Positions 24,245 through 34,938 of a stretch of DNA of 52,696 nt are shown piece after piece; position 1 is the first letter of the stretch, and every line of letters starts with the position of its first letter. The notes under the pieces are model-generated. The model was not told the DNA's origin. It saw nothing but the letters and a program-made list of their open reading frames with translations, and ran no database searches. The stretch is taken from NCBI RefSeq assembly GCF_000170835.1, contig NZ_ABCP01000026.1, forward strand, positions 1 through 52,696, given 5' to 3'. The translations under genes and the position numbers were made by a program. The stretch is from Marinobacter algicola DG893 (lineage in GTDB: Bacteria; Pseudomonadota; Gammaproteobacteria; Pseudomonadales; Oleiphilaceae).

Positions 24245-25584
24245 CACAGCCCCTCCACCTGTTGACGGAAACGATCGCCACGATCCCCATAGTCGCGGAA
24301 CATGTCGAAGCTGGCACAGGCAGGTGACAACAGTACCCGGTCACCCGGTTGGGCCAGTTTTTTTGCCGTATGGACAGCGCCTGCGATGTCAGCGGCGTTG
24401 ACCGTCTCCACCCGATTACCCAAGGCGGTGGCGATGGTCCCAGCATCAGCGCCGATCAGTACAACCGCGCGACAATGAGCTGCCACGGGTTCAGCGAGCA
24501 ATGAGAAATCAGCGCCCTTGCCTTCACCACCGGCAATCAACACGATCTTTCCACCCGTTGGCACCAGGCTTTCAATGGCGGCGGTCGTCGCTCCTACATT
24601 GGTGCCCTTGGAGTCATTGATGTAGTCGACATCACTCACCCGCCGAACGAATTCGCACCGATGCGGCAGCCCCTTGAAACGCTTGACAGTGTCCAGCATC
24701 ACGTCCATAGGTAATCCGGCAGCGTGTCCAAGTGCCAGTGCCGCCATCACATTGCTGATATTGTGCTGGCCCATCAGGCCCAATTCCTCGGCCAACAGCA
24801 GGTTGTCGAAACCGAAGGTAATCCAGGTGCCTTCATCGTCATCGCGGGTACTGAACGTATCCGGGTTAACACGGTAAAAACCGAAACACAGGAACCGGAG
24901 GTTGTCCCTCGCCATGGGCGTGCTCAGGGCATCGTCCAGATTGACCACGGCGTTCTGGCAGCCGTTGAAAATTCGTTGTTTGGCCTGGAAATAGGCCATC
25001 TTGTCCGGATAGCGATCCATGTGATCATCGCTGACGTTCAGCACTGTGGCCGCCAGGGCATTCAGTTCCCGGGTGGTTTCGAGTTGGAAGCTCGATAATT
25101 CCAGAACATACAGGTCCGCGCCCCGGCCAAGCAGATCCAGCGCCGGAGTGCCAATATTGCCGCCGACTTCCACACGGCGGCCAGCAGCCCTGGCCATCTC
25201 TCCGACCAGCGTGGTCACTGTGGTCTTGCCATTGGAACCGGTGATGGCAATGATCGGCGCGTCCGCTGCTTCGGAAAACAGGTCGATGTCACCGCGAATG
25301 ACAGCCCCTTGATCGGCCGCACCCCGAATCGCTGGTTCGGCAACACTGATCCCGGGGCTGACCACCAACTCGTTAAATCCGGCAAACAGTTCGGCATCAA
25401 ACTCACCCAGGTACACGGGCAGGTCCGGCCATTCGGCCCTCAGTTCATCCAGGCCGGGCGGCGACAGGCGGCTATCAGCCACGGCAACGTCGCGGCCTTT
25501 TTCGCACAGATAGCGCACGCAGGAGAGCCCGGTTTTACCGAGCCCTACAATCAGCGTTCGACGATCTGAAACGATGACACCCAT
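24244..25584 (-). CDS. murD: UDP-N-acetylmuramoylalanine--D-glutamate ligase
   Basis: MurD adds D-Glu to UDP-MurNAc-L-Ala. The 446 residues have GLGKTGLS near the N-terminus for UDP binding, the P-loop GSNGKTTVT at 116-124, the NVSDDHMDRY Mg/carbamate region and the C-terminal LSPACASFDMF motif. It lies 14 nt after mraY. Confidence 0.98.
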   Translation of the reverse strand: MGVIVSDRRTLIVGLGKTGLSCVRYLCEKGRDVAVADSRLSPPGLDELRAEWPDLPVYLGEFDAELFAGFNELVVSPGISVAEPAIRGAADQGAVIRGDIDLFSEAADAPIIAITGSNGKTTVTTLVGEMARAAGRRVEVGGNIGTPALDLLGRGADLYVLELSSFQLETTRELNALAATVLNVSDDHMDRYPDKMAYFQAKQRIFNGCQNAVVNLDDALSTPMARDNLRFLCFGFYRVNPDTFSTRDDDEGTWITFGFDNLLLAEELGLMGQHNISNVMAALALGHAAGLPMDVMLDTVKRFKGLPHRCEFVRRVSDVDYINDSKGTNVGATTAAIESLVPTGGKIVLIAGGEGKGADFSLLAEPVAAHCRAVVLIGADAGTIATALGNRVETVNAADIAGAVHTAKKLAQPGDRVLLSPACASFDMFRDYGDRGDRFRQQVEGL

Positions 25585-25598
25585 GGTGCTTTGCTTCC

Positions 25599-26684
25599 CT
25601 ATCTCAGTTTCAGGCTGGCCAGGCCGACCAGTACTAACACGACAGTGACAACCCAGAAGCGCACAATAACGCGCGGTTCCGGCCAGCCCTTCAATTCAAA
25701 ATGGTGATGCAGCGGCGCCATGCGGAATATCCGCCGGCCAGTCAACCGGAAGGACGCCACCTGCAGAATCACGGAGACGGTTTCCATAACGAACACGCCG
25801 CCCATGATGAACAATACGATTTCCTGCCGTACGATCACCGCCACGACACCCAGCGCGGCGCCAAGCGCCAGAGCGCCAACATCGCCCATGAAAACCTGGG
25901 CGGGATAGGTGTTAAACCACAGAAACCCCAGCCCGGCACCCACCAGCGCACCACAGAACACAATCAACTCCCCGGTGCCCGGCAAATGAGGAATCAGCAG
26001 ATAATCGGCGAACTGAGCGTGACCAGACACGTAAGCAAAGATGCCCAAGGCCGCTGCCACCATCACTGTCGGCATAATGGCCAGCCCGTCCAGGCCATCG
26101 GTCAGGTTCACCGCGTTGCTGCTACCCACAATCACGAAGTAGCTCAGCAAAATGAACAATACCGGCCCCAGAGTCAGCGATACGTTCTTGAAAAATGGCA
26201 CGTAGAGCGACGTTTCCTGGGGCAGTGCGGAACTCATGAACAACACTACCGCCGCCGTCGCTCCGATCACTGACTGCCAGAAATATTTCCAGCGCGCAGG
26301 CAGCCCCCTCGGATTGCGTTCCACCACTTTTCGGTAGTCGTCCACCCAGCCAATCGCACCGAACAACAGCGTGACCAGAATCGCCACCCAGACATACCGG
26401 TTGCTCAGGTCCGCCCACAACAATGAGCTGACCCCGACAGCCACCAGAATCAGCGCACCACCCATGGTCGGCGTGCCCGCTTTGCTCAAATGCGTTTGTG
26501 GGCCGTCGTCACGAACCGCCTGACCAATCTGGTACTGGCTGAGTTTGCGAATCATCACCGGGCCGATCAGCAGGGAAATCAACAGGGCCGTCAACACCCC
26601 GAAGATCCCCCTGACGGTCAGGTACTGGAAAACCGTCAGCGCGGAAAAGTACTGTGAAAGAGCCTCTGTCAGCCAGAGCAGCAT
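25599..26684 (-). CDS. mraY: Phospho-N-acetylmuramoyl-pentapeptide transferase
   Basis: MraY transfers phospho-MurNAc-pentapeptide to undecaprenyl phosphate, giving lipid I in the inner membrane. The 361-residue protein (360 in E. coli) has ten predicted membrane segments and the catalytic motifs [20 protein letters not shown] and GDVGALALG, plus [13 protein letters not shown]. Its start overlaps the murF end by 16 nt, the longest overlap in the cluster. Confidence 0.98.
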   Translation of the reverse strand: MLLWLTEALSQYFSALTVFQYLTVRGIFGVLTALLISLLIGPVMIRKLSQYQIGQAVRDDGPQTHLSKAGTPTMGGALILVAVGVSSLLWADLSNRYVWVAILVTLLFGAIGWVDDYRKVVERNPRGLPARWKYFWQSVIGATAAVVLFMSSALPQETSLYVPFFKNVSLTLGPVLFILLSYFVIVGSSNAVNLTDGLDGLAIMPTVMVAAALGIFAYVSGHAQFADYLLIPHLPGTGELIVFCGALVGAGLGFLWFNTYPAQVFMGDVGALALGAALGVVAVIVRQEIVLFIMGGVFVMETVSVILQVASFRLTGRRIFRMAPLHHHFELKGWPEPRVIVRFWVVTVVLVLVGLASLKLR

Positions 26685-28060
26685 GCGTTACCCACCTTTT
26701 CTTGTATTCCCTCCACCACGCGATCCATGGCGGAACTGCGAGAACCCTTGACCAGTACCGTCTGTGACTCGGCAGGCCCCTCGAACAGACGACGCACGGC
26801 GTCGTCATGGCTCGCACACACCTCAGCGGCGTCTCCGAAACCCTCAACATATCCTTCACAGCCAGGCCCCACGGCAATCAGTCTCTCGATGCCCCTCGCC
26901 CTGGCGAACTCGCCAATCTCCCGATGCAGCGCGAGACTGTCCTGCCCTAACTCAGCCATCGCCCCCAACACAGCCACACGGCTGGCTGGTCGCGCAGCCA
27001 ACACATCCAAAGCAGCTTTCATGGAGGCAGGGTTGGCGTTGTAGCTATCGTCGATGACGGTCAGTTTTGGCGTCAGCACCATCATTTGCAGGCGCCCCTT
27101 TACCGGTTTCAGAGCCGCCAGCCCCGCCTTTATCGCCTCATTATCTGCACCCAGCTCGCGTGCAGCGGCAATCGCCAACAATGCATTGGTGATATTGTGC
27201 TCGCCCTGCAGGGAAAGCCTGACGTCACAGGACCAGCCGTCCGGCCCCTGAGCGCAAAACATCCGAACATCGCCATCGCTGTGGATATCGTTGGGGACGT
27301 AATCGGCCCCTTCACTTGCCCGGCCACTGACACCTGCGACCCGACGCTGGCCTGCCCGCTGCCGCCATAGATCAAAAGCCGGGTCATCACTGTTCAGGAC
27401 GACAAGACCGGTTTCCGGCGCGCCATCAATGATTTCACCCTTTGCACGCACCACATTGTCATAACCACCAAACCCTTCCAGGTGCGCTTGCCCGGCGTTG
27501 GTGAGGATGACCACTTCCGGCCGAACAATGTTGACGGTGTGGGCTATTTCCCCCAGGCCACTGGCGCCGAGCTCAATCGCACCCAGTTGGTGCTCCGGTG
27601 ACAGCCTGAACAGCGTCAGGGGAACGCCAATGTGGTTATTGAGGTTGCCCTCGGTGGCGAGGGTATTGCCTACCTGCGAAAGAATCGCGGCCACCATTTC
27701 GCGTACCGTGGTCTTACCGCTGCTACCGGTGATCGCCACAAAACGCGCAGTGCTTGCATTGCGATTCGCCAGGGCCAGTTGTGCCAATGCGTCTATCGTG
27801 TCCGAAACCCGGATCTGCGGAAGCCCCATGCTCGGGTCTGCCTTGTCTACAACAGCTGCAACGGCTCCAGCCTTCTCGGCCACAGCCAGATAATCATGTC
27901 CATCGAAGTTCTCACCCCGAAGCGCCACGAACACGTCTCCGCTGGCGATTCGGCGCGTATCGGTCGAGACACCCTGAAACATCAGGCCGTCCAGATCACC
28001 CACAGCCACAGTGCCACCAAGCCAGTTGACAGCATCGGCCAGCGCAAATGGCCGCATCAT
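26669..28060 (-). CDS. murF: UDP-N-acetylmuramoyl-tripeptide--D-alanyl-D-alanine ligase
   Basis: MurF adds D-Ala-D-Ala (made by Ddl) to the tripeptide precursor. The 463 residues carry the Mur ligase P-loop GSSGKTTVR at 112-120, [20 protein letters not shown] for UDP-precursor binding and [13 protein letters not shown], the family motif. Its start overlaps the murE stop by 4 nt (ATGA). Confidence 0.98.
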   Translation of the reverse strand: MMRPFALADAVNWLGGTVAVGDLDGLMFQGVSTDTRRIASGDVFVALRGENFDGHDYLAVAEKAGAVAAVVDKADPSMGLPQIRVSDTIDALAQLALANRNASTARFVAITGSSGKTTVREMVAAILSQVGNTLATEGNLNNHIGVPLTLFRLSPEHQLGAIELGASGLGEIAHTVNIVRPEVVILTNAGQAHLEGFGGYDNVVRAKGEIIDGAPETGLVVLNSDDPAFDLWRQRAGQRRVAGVSGRASEGADYVPNDIHSDGDVRMFCAQGPDGWSCDVRLSLQGEHNITNALLAIAAARELGADNEAIKAGLAALKPVKGRLQMMVLTPKLTVIDDSYNANPASMKAALDVLAARPASRVAVLGAMAELGQDSLALHREIGEFARARGIERLIAVGPGCEGYVEGFGDAAEVCASHDDAVRRLFEGPAESQTVLVKGSRSSAMDRVVEGIQEKVGNACCSG

Positions 28061-29541
28061 GCGACACCCCCATTCAGCGACAGCGCATGCCGCACCTGTT
28101 CAGCGTCGCTGAACGGAAATCTCTGGCCTGCCACTTCCTGCCACGCCTCGTGGCCCTTTCCGGCAACCAGTACAATGTCCCCCGCCACGGCAGAGTGAAT
28201 GGCCTGGCGAATCGCCTCTGCACGATCATGGATAACCGCAATCTGTTCCGGATGTTCAAATCCGGCGACGATGTCTGAGGTAATGGCATCCGGGTCTTCA
28301 CTGCGCGGATTGTCATCCGTCACGATTACGACATCCGCTCCTCTTTCCGCTTCCCGGGCCATCTCTGGCCGCTTTCCGGTGTCGCGGTCGCCGCCACAGC
28401 CGAACACACAGAACAGCCGCCCGCCAACATGGGGGCGCAAGGCGGCAAGCGCGCTGTTCAGGGCATCCGGGGTATGGGCGTAGTCCACAACAACGCGCAC
28501 ATCGTTACTGCCGGCGAAGGGCTCCAGCCGTCCCGGCGGCGGCGACAACCGCTCAACCGCCTGCTGAACCCTTTCTACCGGAACCCCCAGGCTGAGCACG
28601 GACGCCATGGCTGCCAGAATATTGCTGACGTTAAAGCTACCCAAAACCCGGGCGGACACGTTAAACCTGCCCCAAAGCCCGTCCACACTGGCGCTGAAAC
28701 CATCAATGGACGGTGCGAATTCCGTCAACCAGAGCTCGGTCTGAGCCTCATGCAAGCTATAACGGACACGGTCGCATTTGCCGTCAAGCTTCTCGTAGAG
28801 CTGCCTGCCAAACGGATCATCAAAATTGATGACTGCGAAATGAAGCTCTTCGCGATGAAAAAGACGAGCCTTTGCCGCCCCATATGCGTCCATGGAACCG
28901 TGGTAGTCCAGATGATCCCGGGTAAGGTTGGTAAACACCGCACCGGTCATGGTCAGGTTATCGACCCGCCCCTGCTCGAGCGCGTGTGATGAGACTTCCA
29001 TCGCCGCCGCGCGTCCACCTTGGGCGATGATCTTCGACAGCACGCGATTTACCTGCACCACATCCGGCGTAGTGTGTGCGCCTTCCTGCAGCGCACCGGG
29101 CATACCATAACCAAGGGTGCCGATAACGCCGCAAGGGGTGCCGGTCTCCTGCAACAATGTCGCTATGTAGTGGCTTACCGAGGTTTTGCCATTTGTTCCA
29201 GTCACGCCAATCAGGCGCAATCGCTGAGAGGGATGCTCGAAAAATCGATCCGCAATCTTCCCGAGATGAGCGCGCAATGCTGTCACCGGAACGATAAGAA
29301 CACCTTCATGCTCGTAACATTCATCCGGCTGCGCTGACTCCAGCAGGATGACGGTGGCACCCGCACTGATCGCCTGTTCGATGTAGTGGTCGGCGGGCGT
29401 TCGGGCACCGGCCAGGGCAACGAACGCATCTCCCGCCCTGACGTCACGGCTGTCGGTCTTCAGGCCGTGGATTGTGACATCAAACACCGACGGTACCGGT
29501 GCGATTCCCTGCAACAATGTGCTGAGTGATGTAATACACAT
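28057..29541 (-). CDS. murE: UDP-N-acetylmuramoyl-L-alanyl-D-glutamate--2,6-diaminopimelate ligase
   Basis: MurE adds the third residue of the stem peptide. The P-loop GTNGKTS lies at 115-121. The motif DNPR at 410-413 selects meso-diaminopimelate rather than lysine, so the cell wall is of the usual Gram-negative type. The 494 residues match E. coli (495). It starts 4 nt after the ftsI stop. Confidence 0.98.
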   Translation of the reverse strand: MCITSLSTLLQGIAPVPSVFDVTIHGLKTDSRDVRAGDAFVALAGARTPADHYIEQAISAGATVILLESAQPDECYEHEGVLIVPVTALRAHLGKIADRFFEHPSQRLRLIGVTGTNGKTSVSHYIATLLQETGTPCGVIGTLGYGMPGALQEGAHTTPDVVQVNRVLSKIIAQGGRAAAMEVSSHALEQGRVDNLTMTGAVFTNLTRDHLDYHGSMDAYGAAKARLFHREELHFAVINFDDPFGRQLYEKLDGKCDRVRYSLHEAQTELWLTEFAPSIDGFSASVDGLWGRFNVSARVLGSFNVSNILAAMASVLSLGVPVERVQQAVERLSPPPGRLEPFAGSNDVRVVVDYAHTPDALNSALAALRPHVGGRLFCVFGCGGDRDTGKRPEMAREAERGADVVIVTDDNPRSEDPDAITSDIVAGFEHPEQIAVIHDRAEAIRQAIHSAVAGDIVLVAGKGHEAWQEVAGQRFPFSDAEQVRHALSLNGGVA

Positions 29542-29545
29542 AACC

Positions 29546-31294
29546 CTAACCCCGCTCCCCGGATGCCCGACGCGGCGCTTTTGCGTCGCCCAGCTCCAGT
29601 TCCGGCTTTACGTTCAGCAGCCGCAATGCATCACCCATCACCCGGGCGAATACGGGCGCAGCCACTTCGCCACCGTAGTATTCGCCGGACTGGGGAGCAT
29701 CGACAGCCACGACTGTAACAATCCGCGGATTGTCGATGGGAGCCATACCGGCAAATATCGCCTTGTACTGGCTGTCCTCATATCCATTCTTGCCCACCAG
29801 GTGCACCGTCCCGGTTTTACCACCGGCGGAATAGAATCCCGGTTGAGCCCGCTTTCCGGTACCGTTCTCGACCACTTCTCGCAACATCCCCCTGATCTGG
29901 AATGAGACTTCTTCGGAAAGAACTCGTTCCCCAACGGGTTTTTCTTCGGCTTTCAGCAGGCTCAGCGGGTAACGGATTCCGCCATTGGCCAGGACCATGT
30001 ATGCCTGCGCCAATTGAAGCGCGTTGACGCTCATGCCATAGCCATAGGACAGGGTTGCCTCTTCGACCGGGCGCCACTTTGGTGGCGCAGGCAGCACGCC
30101 AACGGCTTCACCAGGGAACCCGATACCGGTTGGCTGGCCCAGCCCCAGACGGGCATACAGATCCCGGATAGTGTCGCCGCCCAATTCAGTGGCAATCTTG
30201 CTGATGCCAACGTTGCTCGATTTCGCAATCACGTCAGTCAGGCTGATCACCCCATAATTCCGATGATCACGGATCGTGAAACGACCAAAGCGCCGGTACC
30301 CCGGCGCTGTGTCAATGGTGCTGGATGCCTTGAATTTTCCCGACTCCAGCGCTGCTGCCATGGAAACAGGCTTCATCGTGGACCCCGGCTCAAACAGATC
30401 GGTAATGGCTTTGTTCCGTAAACGGTCGGGGCTCAGTTGGCTGCGGTCGTTGGGGTTGTAGGACCCCTGATTCACCATGGCCAACACCTCGCCGGTGTCC
30501 ACGTCCAGCATCACCAGAGTGCCACCCCTGGCGTCGTGCGCACCGACGACGGCTTTCAGCTCCCGGTAAGCCAGATACTGGAGCCGCAAATCAATGCTGA
30601 GTTCCAGGTTGCGACCAGGCTTCGCGTCGCGGATCAACGTCAGATCCTTGATCACACGGCCACGGTTGTCTTTGAGCACCCGCTTGCGACCGCTCTCACC
30701 ACTCAGCCACTGGTTGTAGGCCAGCTCGATACCTTCCTGACCGCTTTCATCGATATTCGTAAACCCGACCACATGAGCCGTCACCTCTCCAGCGGGATAG
30801 TAACGACGGTACTCCTGGCGGCTGTACACACCCGGAATACCCATTGCCAGCACCTGCCGAGCAATTTCTGGCTGAAGCTTACGGCGCAGGTAAATAAACT
30901 CGCGGCCCGAATACTTACGCAGCCGCTCGCGCAGCCTGGCCTCCTGAAGGCCCAACAGGCGCGCGACATTCGTCAGTCGCGGCTCATCCGCATCGATCTC
31001 GGACGGATTCGCCCAGATGGTCTGGACTGGAGTGCTCACCGCCAGTGATTCGCCGTGCCGGTCCGTCACCACACCACGATGCGCATCGATGCTTTCCACC
31101 CGAATGGTGCGAACGTCACCCTGCTTACGCAGGAACTCGTTGTCCACCACATGCAGGTCCACCAACCGCCAGGCAAGGGCACCGACAACCAACAGAAAAA
31201 CGCCCAACACGGTGCCGTACCGCCAGGCCCCAAGCCCGGCAGCCAGTCGCTGGCCCCATGTTGCTGTTTTTCCCTGGTCCGACACTGTCTTCAC
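29546..31294 (-). CDS. ftsI: Septal transpeptidase FtsI (PBP3)
   Basis: FtsI cross-links septal peptidoglycan and works with FtsW. The 582 residues have a membrane anchor at about 26-47, the pedestal domain, and the transpeptidase domain with Ser305 in STMK (305-308), SSN at 359-361 and KTGT from 493. The start appears to be GTG at 31292-31294; no strong Shine-Dalgarno precedes it. It lies 21 nt after ftsL. Confidence 0.98.
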   Translation of the reverse strand: MKTVSDQGKTATWGQRLAAGLGAWRYGTVLGVFLLVVGALAWRLVDLHVVDNEFLRKQGDVRTIRVESIDAHRGVVTDRHGESLAVSTPVQTIWANPSEIDADEPRLTNVARLLGLQEARLRERLRKYSGREFIYLRRKLQPEIARQVLAMGIPGVYSRQEYRRYYPAGEVTAHVVGFTNIDESGQEGIELAYNQWLSGESGRKRVLKDNRGRVIKDLTLIRDAKPGRNLELSIDLRLQYLAYRELKAVVGAHDARGGTLVMLDVDTGEVLAMVNQGSYNPNDRSQLSPDRLRNKAITDLFEPGSTMKPVSMAAALESGKFKASSTIDTAPGYRRFGRFTIRDHRNYGVISLTDVIAKSSNVGISKIATELGGDTIRDLYARLGLGQPTGIGFPGEAVGVLPAPPKWRPVEEATLSYGYGMSVNALQLAQAYMVLANGGIRYPLSLLKAEEKPVGERVLSEEVSFQIRGMLREVVENGTGKRAQPGFYSAGGKTGTVHLVGKNGYEDSQYKAIFAGMAPIDNPRIVTVVAVDAPQSGEYYGGEVAAPVFARVMGDALRLLNVKPELELGDAKAPRRASGERG

Positions 31295-31315
31295 CTTACG
31301 GTTTGTTGTTTTCGC

Positions 31316-31723
31316 TTAACGCGACCCGACGAGCGGCGCCATCAACGGCACCAGAACGATATCCTGTTTGCCTGGCACGACCATCCCGAAACGCTCGGAG
31401 GCCAGTTGCTCTACCCGTCCGTGGGCACTCAAAGCACTCTGCTCCAGTAACAACTGACTCCACTCACGCTGGTAGTTGTCACGCTGCTCCTGCAGCTGAG
31501 ATAAGGAGTTGAACAATTCACGGTTCTCATGGGCACTGACAACTACGCCCAACGAGGACACAATCAACAGCATCACCAAACCCACGGTGATCAACACGCG
31601 CTTCTGCTGAAGTGCGGTAAAGACCTGGTTCGACAACCTGACCGCAGTGGCAACGCCGTCCCTGACACGCTTCCTGTTCAGTCGCGCTGTTTTTGTTGGC
31701 TGTTCAATCGCTACCGCGCCCAT
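31316..31723 (-). CDS. ftsL: Cell division protein FtsL
   Basis: FtsL is a small bitopic protein that forms a coiled-coil complex with FtsQ and FtsB and activates FtsWI. The 135 residues have a basic cytoplasmic tail, a membrane segment at about 44-64 (LITVGLVMLLIVSSLGVVVS) and a leucine-zipper-like helix (ENRELFNSLSQLQEQRD). Sequence identity in this family is low, so position between rsmH and ftsI is part of the evidence. It follows rsmH by 2 nt. Confidence 0.95.
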   Translation of the reverse strand: MGAVAIEQPTKTARLNRKRVRDGVATAVRLSNQVFTALQQKRVLITVGLVMLLIVSSLGVVVSAHENRELFNSLSQLQEQRDNYQREWSQLLLEQSALSAHGRVEQLASERFGMVVPGKQDIVLVPLMAPLVGSR

Positions 31724-31725
31724 GA

Positions 31726-32706
31726 TTACGCGCTCCCTAACTTGTGTTGTTCCGGTATCCGTTCAAGTACACGCATAACCGCGCTCCTCGCCCGCACGTT
31801 GTCGCTCACTTCTTCTGTATCCGCCTTGTTCGCCTTGCCGATCAACCGAAACGCCGATGCTTCCTGCTCTGCCGTCACCGGCACGCCTTTTGGCAATCTC
31901 GGTCCGCGCGCCAAGTCCCGCATGAAGCGTTTGACCAGCCGGTCCTCCAACGAATGGAAGCTGATAACCACCAGCCTTCCACCGGGCATCAACTTTTCAA
32001 CAGCGGCATTGAGCCCAAGCTCCAGATCTTCCAGCTCCCGGTTGATAAAAATCCGGATTGCCTGGAACGTCCGGGTGGCCGGATGCTTGTGCTTTTCTTT
32101 TTTCGGCACCGCCTCACTGACCAACGACGCCAGTTGGCGCGTGGTTTCCAGCGGCGCCTCCTTACGCCGCTCCACAACAAGACGAGCGATACGGCGGGAG
32201 AACTTCTCCTCGCCGTATCGCCAGATCACGTTCGCGATGTCTTTTTCGTCCGCCTCGGCCAACCATTGCGCCGCACTTGGCGCCTGCCCGGGGTCCATTC
32301 TCATATCCAGTGGCCCATCGCGCATAAAGCTGAACCCCCTAGCAGCATCGTCCAGCTGCGGGGATGAAACACCAAGATCCAGCAAAACACCATTAACCTT
32401 CATCCACCCCTGGGCTTCAGCGGCAGCGCCCAGTTCCGCAAACGAGCCGTGAAATGGCTGAAACCGAGCATCGCTCGCCGACAGGTCTCGGGCCACCTGG
32501 ATTGCGTCCGGATCCTTGTCGATACCCAGCAGCTTTCCGCCCTGCCCGAGCCGCCCCAGAATCAGCCGGCTGTGACCTCCGCGACCAAAGGTGCCATCGA
32601 CATAAACGCCATCTGGATCGTTGACCAACAAGTCCACCGCCGAGTCCAGGAGCACGGAACGATGCCGGTACTGACCGGCAGGCTCATGCTCGCGGCCGGC
32701 TGTCAT
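31726..32706 (-). CDS. rsmH: 16S rRNA (cytosine(1402)-N(4))-methyltransferase
   Basis: RsmH methylates N4 of C1402 in the 16S rRNA decoding centre; RsmI, encoded at 33889-34752, adds the ribose methyl to the same nucleotide. The 326 residues have [13 protein letters not shown], the SAM-binding [34 protein letters not shown] and [12 protein letters not shown]. It overlaps the mraZ stop by 4 nt (ATGA). Confidence 0.98.
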   Translation of the reverse strand: MTAGREHEPAGQYRHRSVLLDSAVDLLVNDPDGVYVDGTFGRGGHSRLILGRLGQGGKLLGIDKDPDAIQVARDLSASDARFQPFHGSFAELGAAAEAQGWMKVNGVLLDLGVSSPQLDDAARGFSFMRDGPLDMRMDPGQAPSAAQWLAEADEKDIANVIWRYGEEKFSRRIARLVVERRKEAPLETTRQLASLVSEAVPKKEKHKHPATRTFQAIRIFINRELEDLELGLNAAVEKLMPGGRLVVISFHSLEDRLVKRFMRDLARGPRLPKGVPVTAEQEASAFRLIGKANKADTEEVSDNVRARSAVMRVLERIPEQHKLGSA

Positions 32707-33155
32707 AGCGACAACGCCTCCATTTCCGGCGGCATTTCGTCTTCATCCGATGATTCGTCAAGCCAAGCGAACCAGCGCTCTTCGCTCCACAGCTCCAACT
32801 TCTTGCCCTGACCAATCAGCATCAATTTCTTCTCCAGGCGCGCATAACTGCGCAGTGTGGGCGGCACCAGGATGCGCCCCGCTGAGTCCAGCTCCAAAGG
32901 CGTGGCATGGCCAAGCAACAGTCGCTGCAACCTGCGGGCAGCCTTATTCATATTGGGAAGTGCTTCAATTTGTGGCCTTAGCGCCTCCCACTGGGGCTCC
33001 GGATACATCAGCAGACAGCGCTCTTCATCGGCATTGGCCGTCAATACAATGCGCCCACTGCAGGCATGCGCGAGCTCTTCGCGCACCCTGGCTGGGATCG
33101 CCAAGCGACCCTTCGCATCCATATTGATGGCATGACTGCCAAGAAAATTGCTCAT
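32703..33155 (-). CDS. mraZ: Transcriptional regulator MraZ
   Basis: MraZ is an AbrB-like DNA-binding protein that controls its own operon, the dcw cluster. The 150 residues from ATG 33153-33155 contain two SpoVT/AbrB-type repeats, each with a GR-(I/L)-(A/P) core: [11 protein letters not shown] in the N-terminal half and [13 protein letters not shown] in the second. I prefer this ATG over a TTG three codons upstream because the family begins a few residues before GSHAIN. It is first in the cluster, with four MraZ boxes 20-59 bp upstream. Confidence 0.97.
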   Translation of the reverse strand: MSNFLGSHAINMDAKGRLAIPARVREELAHACSGRIVLTANADEERCLLMYPEPQWEALRPQIEALPNMNKAARRLQRLLLGHATPLELDSAGRILVPPTLRSYARLEKKLMLIGQGKKLELWSEERWFAWLDESSDEDEMPPEMEALSL

Positions 33156-33174
33156 TTGCACCAATTCCGGGGTT

Positions 33175-33214
33175 CAGAAACCACAAATAACCACTAGAAA
33201 CCACTTTTTCCCAC
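33175..33214 (-). promoter_or_regulatory. MraZ operator: four tandem 10-bp boxes
   Basis: On the minus strand GTGG recurs exactly every 10 bp, beginning at 33214, 33204, 33194 and 33184 (GTGGGAAAAA, GTGGTTTCTA, GTGGTTATTT, GTGGTTTCTG). Known MraZ sites are TGGG-type repeats with 10-bp periodicity just downstream of the mra transcription start. Here they begin about 2 nt after the predicted start, so bound MraZ would block the promoter-proximal region. Confidence 0.85.
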
Positions 33215-33222
33215 TTGTGCAC

Positions 33223-33251
33223 ACTATAGAAACACGCAATACACAATGCAA
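33223..33251 (-). promoter_or_regulatory. Pmra, promoter of the division and cell wall cluster
   Basis: On the minus strand the -35 TTGCAT (33251 to 33246) and the -10 TATAGT (33228 to 33223) are separated by 17 nt. Predicted transcription starts near 33216, directly before the MraZ boxes. Confidence 0.75.
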
Positions 33252-33466
33252 GCGCCGCGAACAGCGCCACACCCGGAAAAGTTCCTTTCATGACAAGAGG
33301 TTACAGAACAAGATTGGTAAAAAGACGGAGATTACGGAAAAGAAAAACCTAAAAATCAATCACCTGCAGTCAGTTCTGAAGACGGCAAGTGAACTCTAAG
33401 ATTTTTTGGCTATAAAAGCTTTCTGGTGAGAATGACAAATGTCACATCAAACGGGGAAAGAAAAAT
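33252..33466. other. Intergenic stretch between rnpB and Pmra
   Basis: Together with the operator and promoter, 33156-33466 is a 311-bp gap without a protein gene. The part from 33290 to 33465 is notably A-rich on the plus strand, unlike the flanking genes. I see no ORF with a ribosome binding site and no further RNA gene. The run at 33461-33465 is the T-tract after rnpB on the minus strand. Confidence 0.5.
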
Positions 33467-33823
<357 letters not shown>

Positions 33824-33829
33824 GGCGAG

Positions 33830-33858
33830 ACCATACTCCAGCCCGCAGCGGCAGGCAA
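33830..33858 (-). promoter_or_regulatory. rnpB promoter
   Basis: On the minus strand the -35 TTGCCT (33858 to 33853) and -10 TATGGT (33835 to 33830) are 17 nt apart. Transcription would start at about 33823, the first base of helix P1, so the 5' end is probably produced directly. Confidence 0.65.
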
Positions 33859-33888
33859 GCAAAACCGCGAACCAGCGACTTCCTGAGA

Positions 33889-34752
33889 TCAGTCCTTCAG
33901 AGACAACGCTCGCTGATACAGCTCATTCTTGGAGATTCCGGTTAACTCCGAGGCCAGCTTCGCGGCCTTTTTGACCGGCAGCTCTGTCAGCAGTAACGTC
34001 AGCACCCGATCCGCCTCTGCCGACCCCACCGACAACTCCTCTGCGCTAGCGCCACGCACCATCACCACGAATTCGCCACGACTGCCATGGGGGTCCGCCT
34101 CCAGAGTTTGCCTGACATGGGCCGCCGCCCCTGCATAGAAAGTCTCGAACGTTTTGGTCAGCTCCCGGGCCAGCACGAGCTCTCGCTCTGCGCCCATTAC
34201 CTCTGCAATATCTCCCACCGTATCGACAATACGATGAGGCGACTCATAGAACACCAAGGTAGCGGATTCCCTCACCAGGCGATCCAAAGCAGCCCTGCGC
34301 GCTCCGGATTTGGAGGGAAGGAAACCTTCGAACAAAAACCGATCCGTCGGCAACCCTGCCGCGCTCAGCGCAGAAATGAGCGCACAAGCACCAGGCACCG
34401 GAGTAACCCGATACCCCCTCGCCCGAGCCTCCCTTACCAACACAAAGCCCGGATCAGAGATCAGCGGCGTCCCTGCATCGGAAATCAAAGCCACATCCTG
34501 GCAGGCCGCAAGTTTGCCCAGAACCTGGCCCGCCTTGTCCCGTTCATTGTGTTCGTGCAAGGCCATCATTGGCTTGCTGATGCCCAGGTGCTGCAAAAGC
34601 CGGCCACTATGGCGGGTATCCTCGGCGGCAATCACCGCAACCCGCGACAAAACAGCCGCGGCCCTGGGAGACAGGTCATCCAGGTTGCCAATCGGCGTGG
34701 CAACGATATACAGGGTGCCAGCCTGTTCCGGCGGCTCGCTTTCTGAGTTCAC
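33889..34752 (-). CDS. rsmI: 16S rRNA (cytidine(1402)-2'-O)-methyltransferase
   Basis: RsmI methylates the 2'-OH of C1402 of 16S rRNA, complementing RsmH. The 287 residues begin with the SAM-binding LYIVATPIGNLDDLSPRA, followed by AEDTRHSGRLLQHLGI, SDAGTPLISDPG and FYESPHRI, the tetrapyrrole-methylase fold signatures. Start is GTG 34750-34752 with GAGGGG about 5 nt upstream. It is divergent from lpoA, and rnpB follows with its own promoter. Confidence 0.97.
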   Translation of the reverse strand: MNSESEPPEQAGTLYIVATPIGNLDDLSPRAAAVLSRVAVIAAEDTRHSGRLLQHLGISKPMMALHEHNERDKAGQVLGKLAACQDVALISDAGTPLISDPGFVLVREARARGYRVTPVPGACALISALSAAGLPTDRFLFEGFLPSKSGARRAALDRLVRESATLVFYESPHRIVDTVGDIAEVMGAERELVLARELTKTFETFYAGAAAHVRQTLEADPHGSRGEFVVMVRGASAEELSVGSAEADRVLTLLLTELPVKKAAKLASELTGISKNELYQRALSLKD

Positions 34753-34938
34753 ACATCCCCCTCTTTACCCCCTGCGCATGACACCAACGTCATGTGAATT
34801 CACGCGGGAGCTGTTAAACTTGCGGCCTGATAAATCAAACCATTAATGGGAAGCCCGGCGGGCACCAGGGCTCCCGGCATGATGCCGCCGATTACCCGGC
34901 GCCACAAGCGTAATAACCCGGAGTACTGTGAGCCAGCC

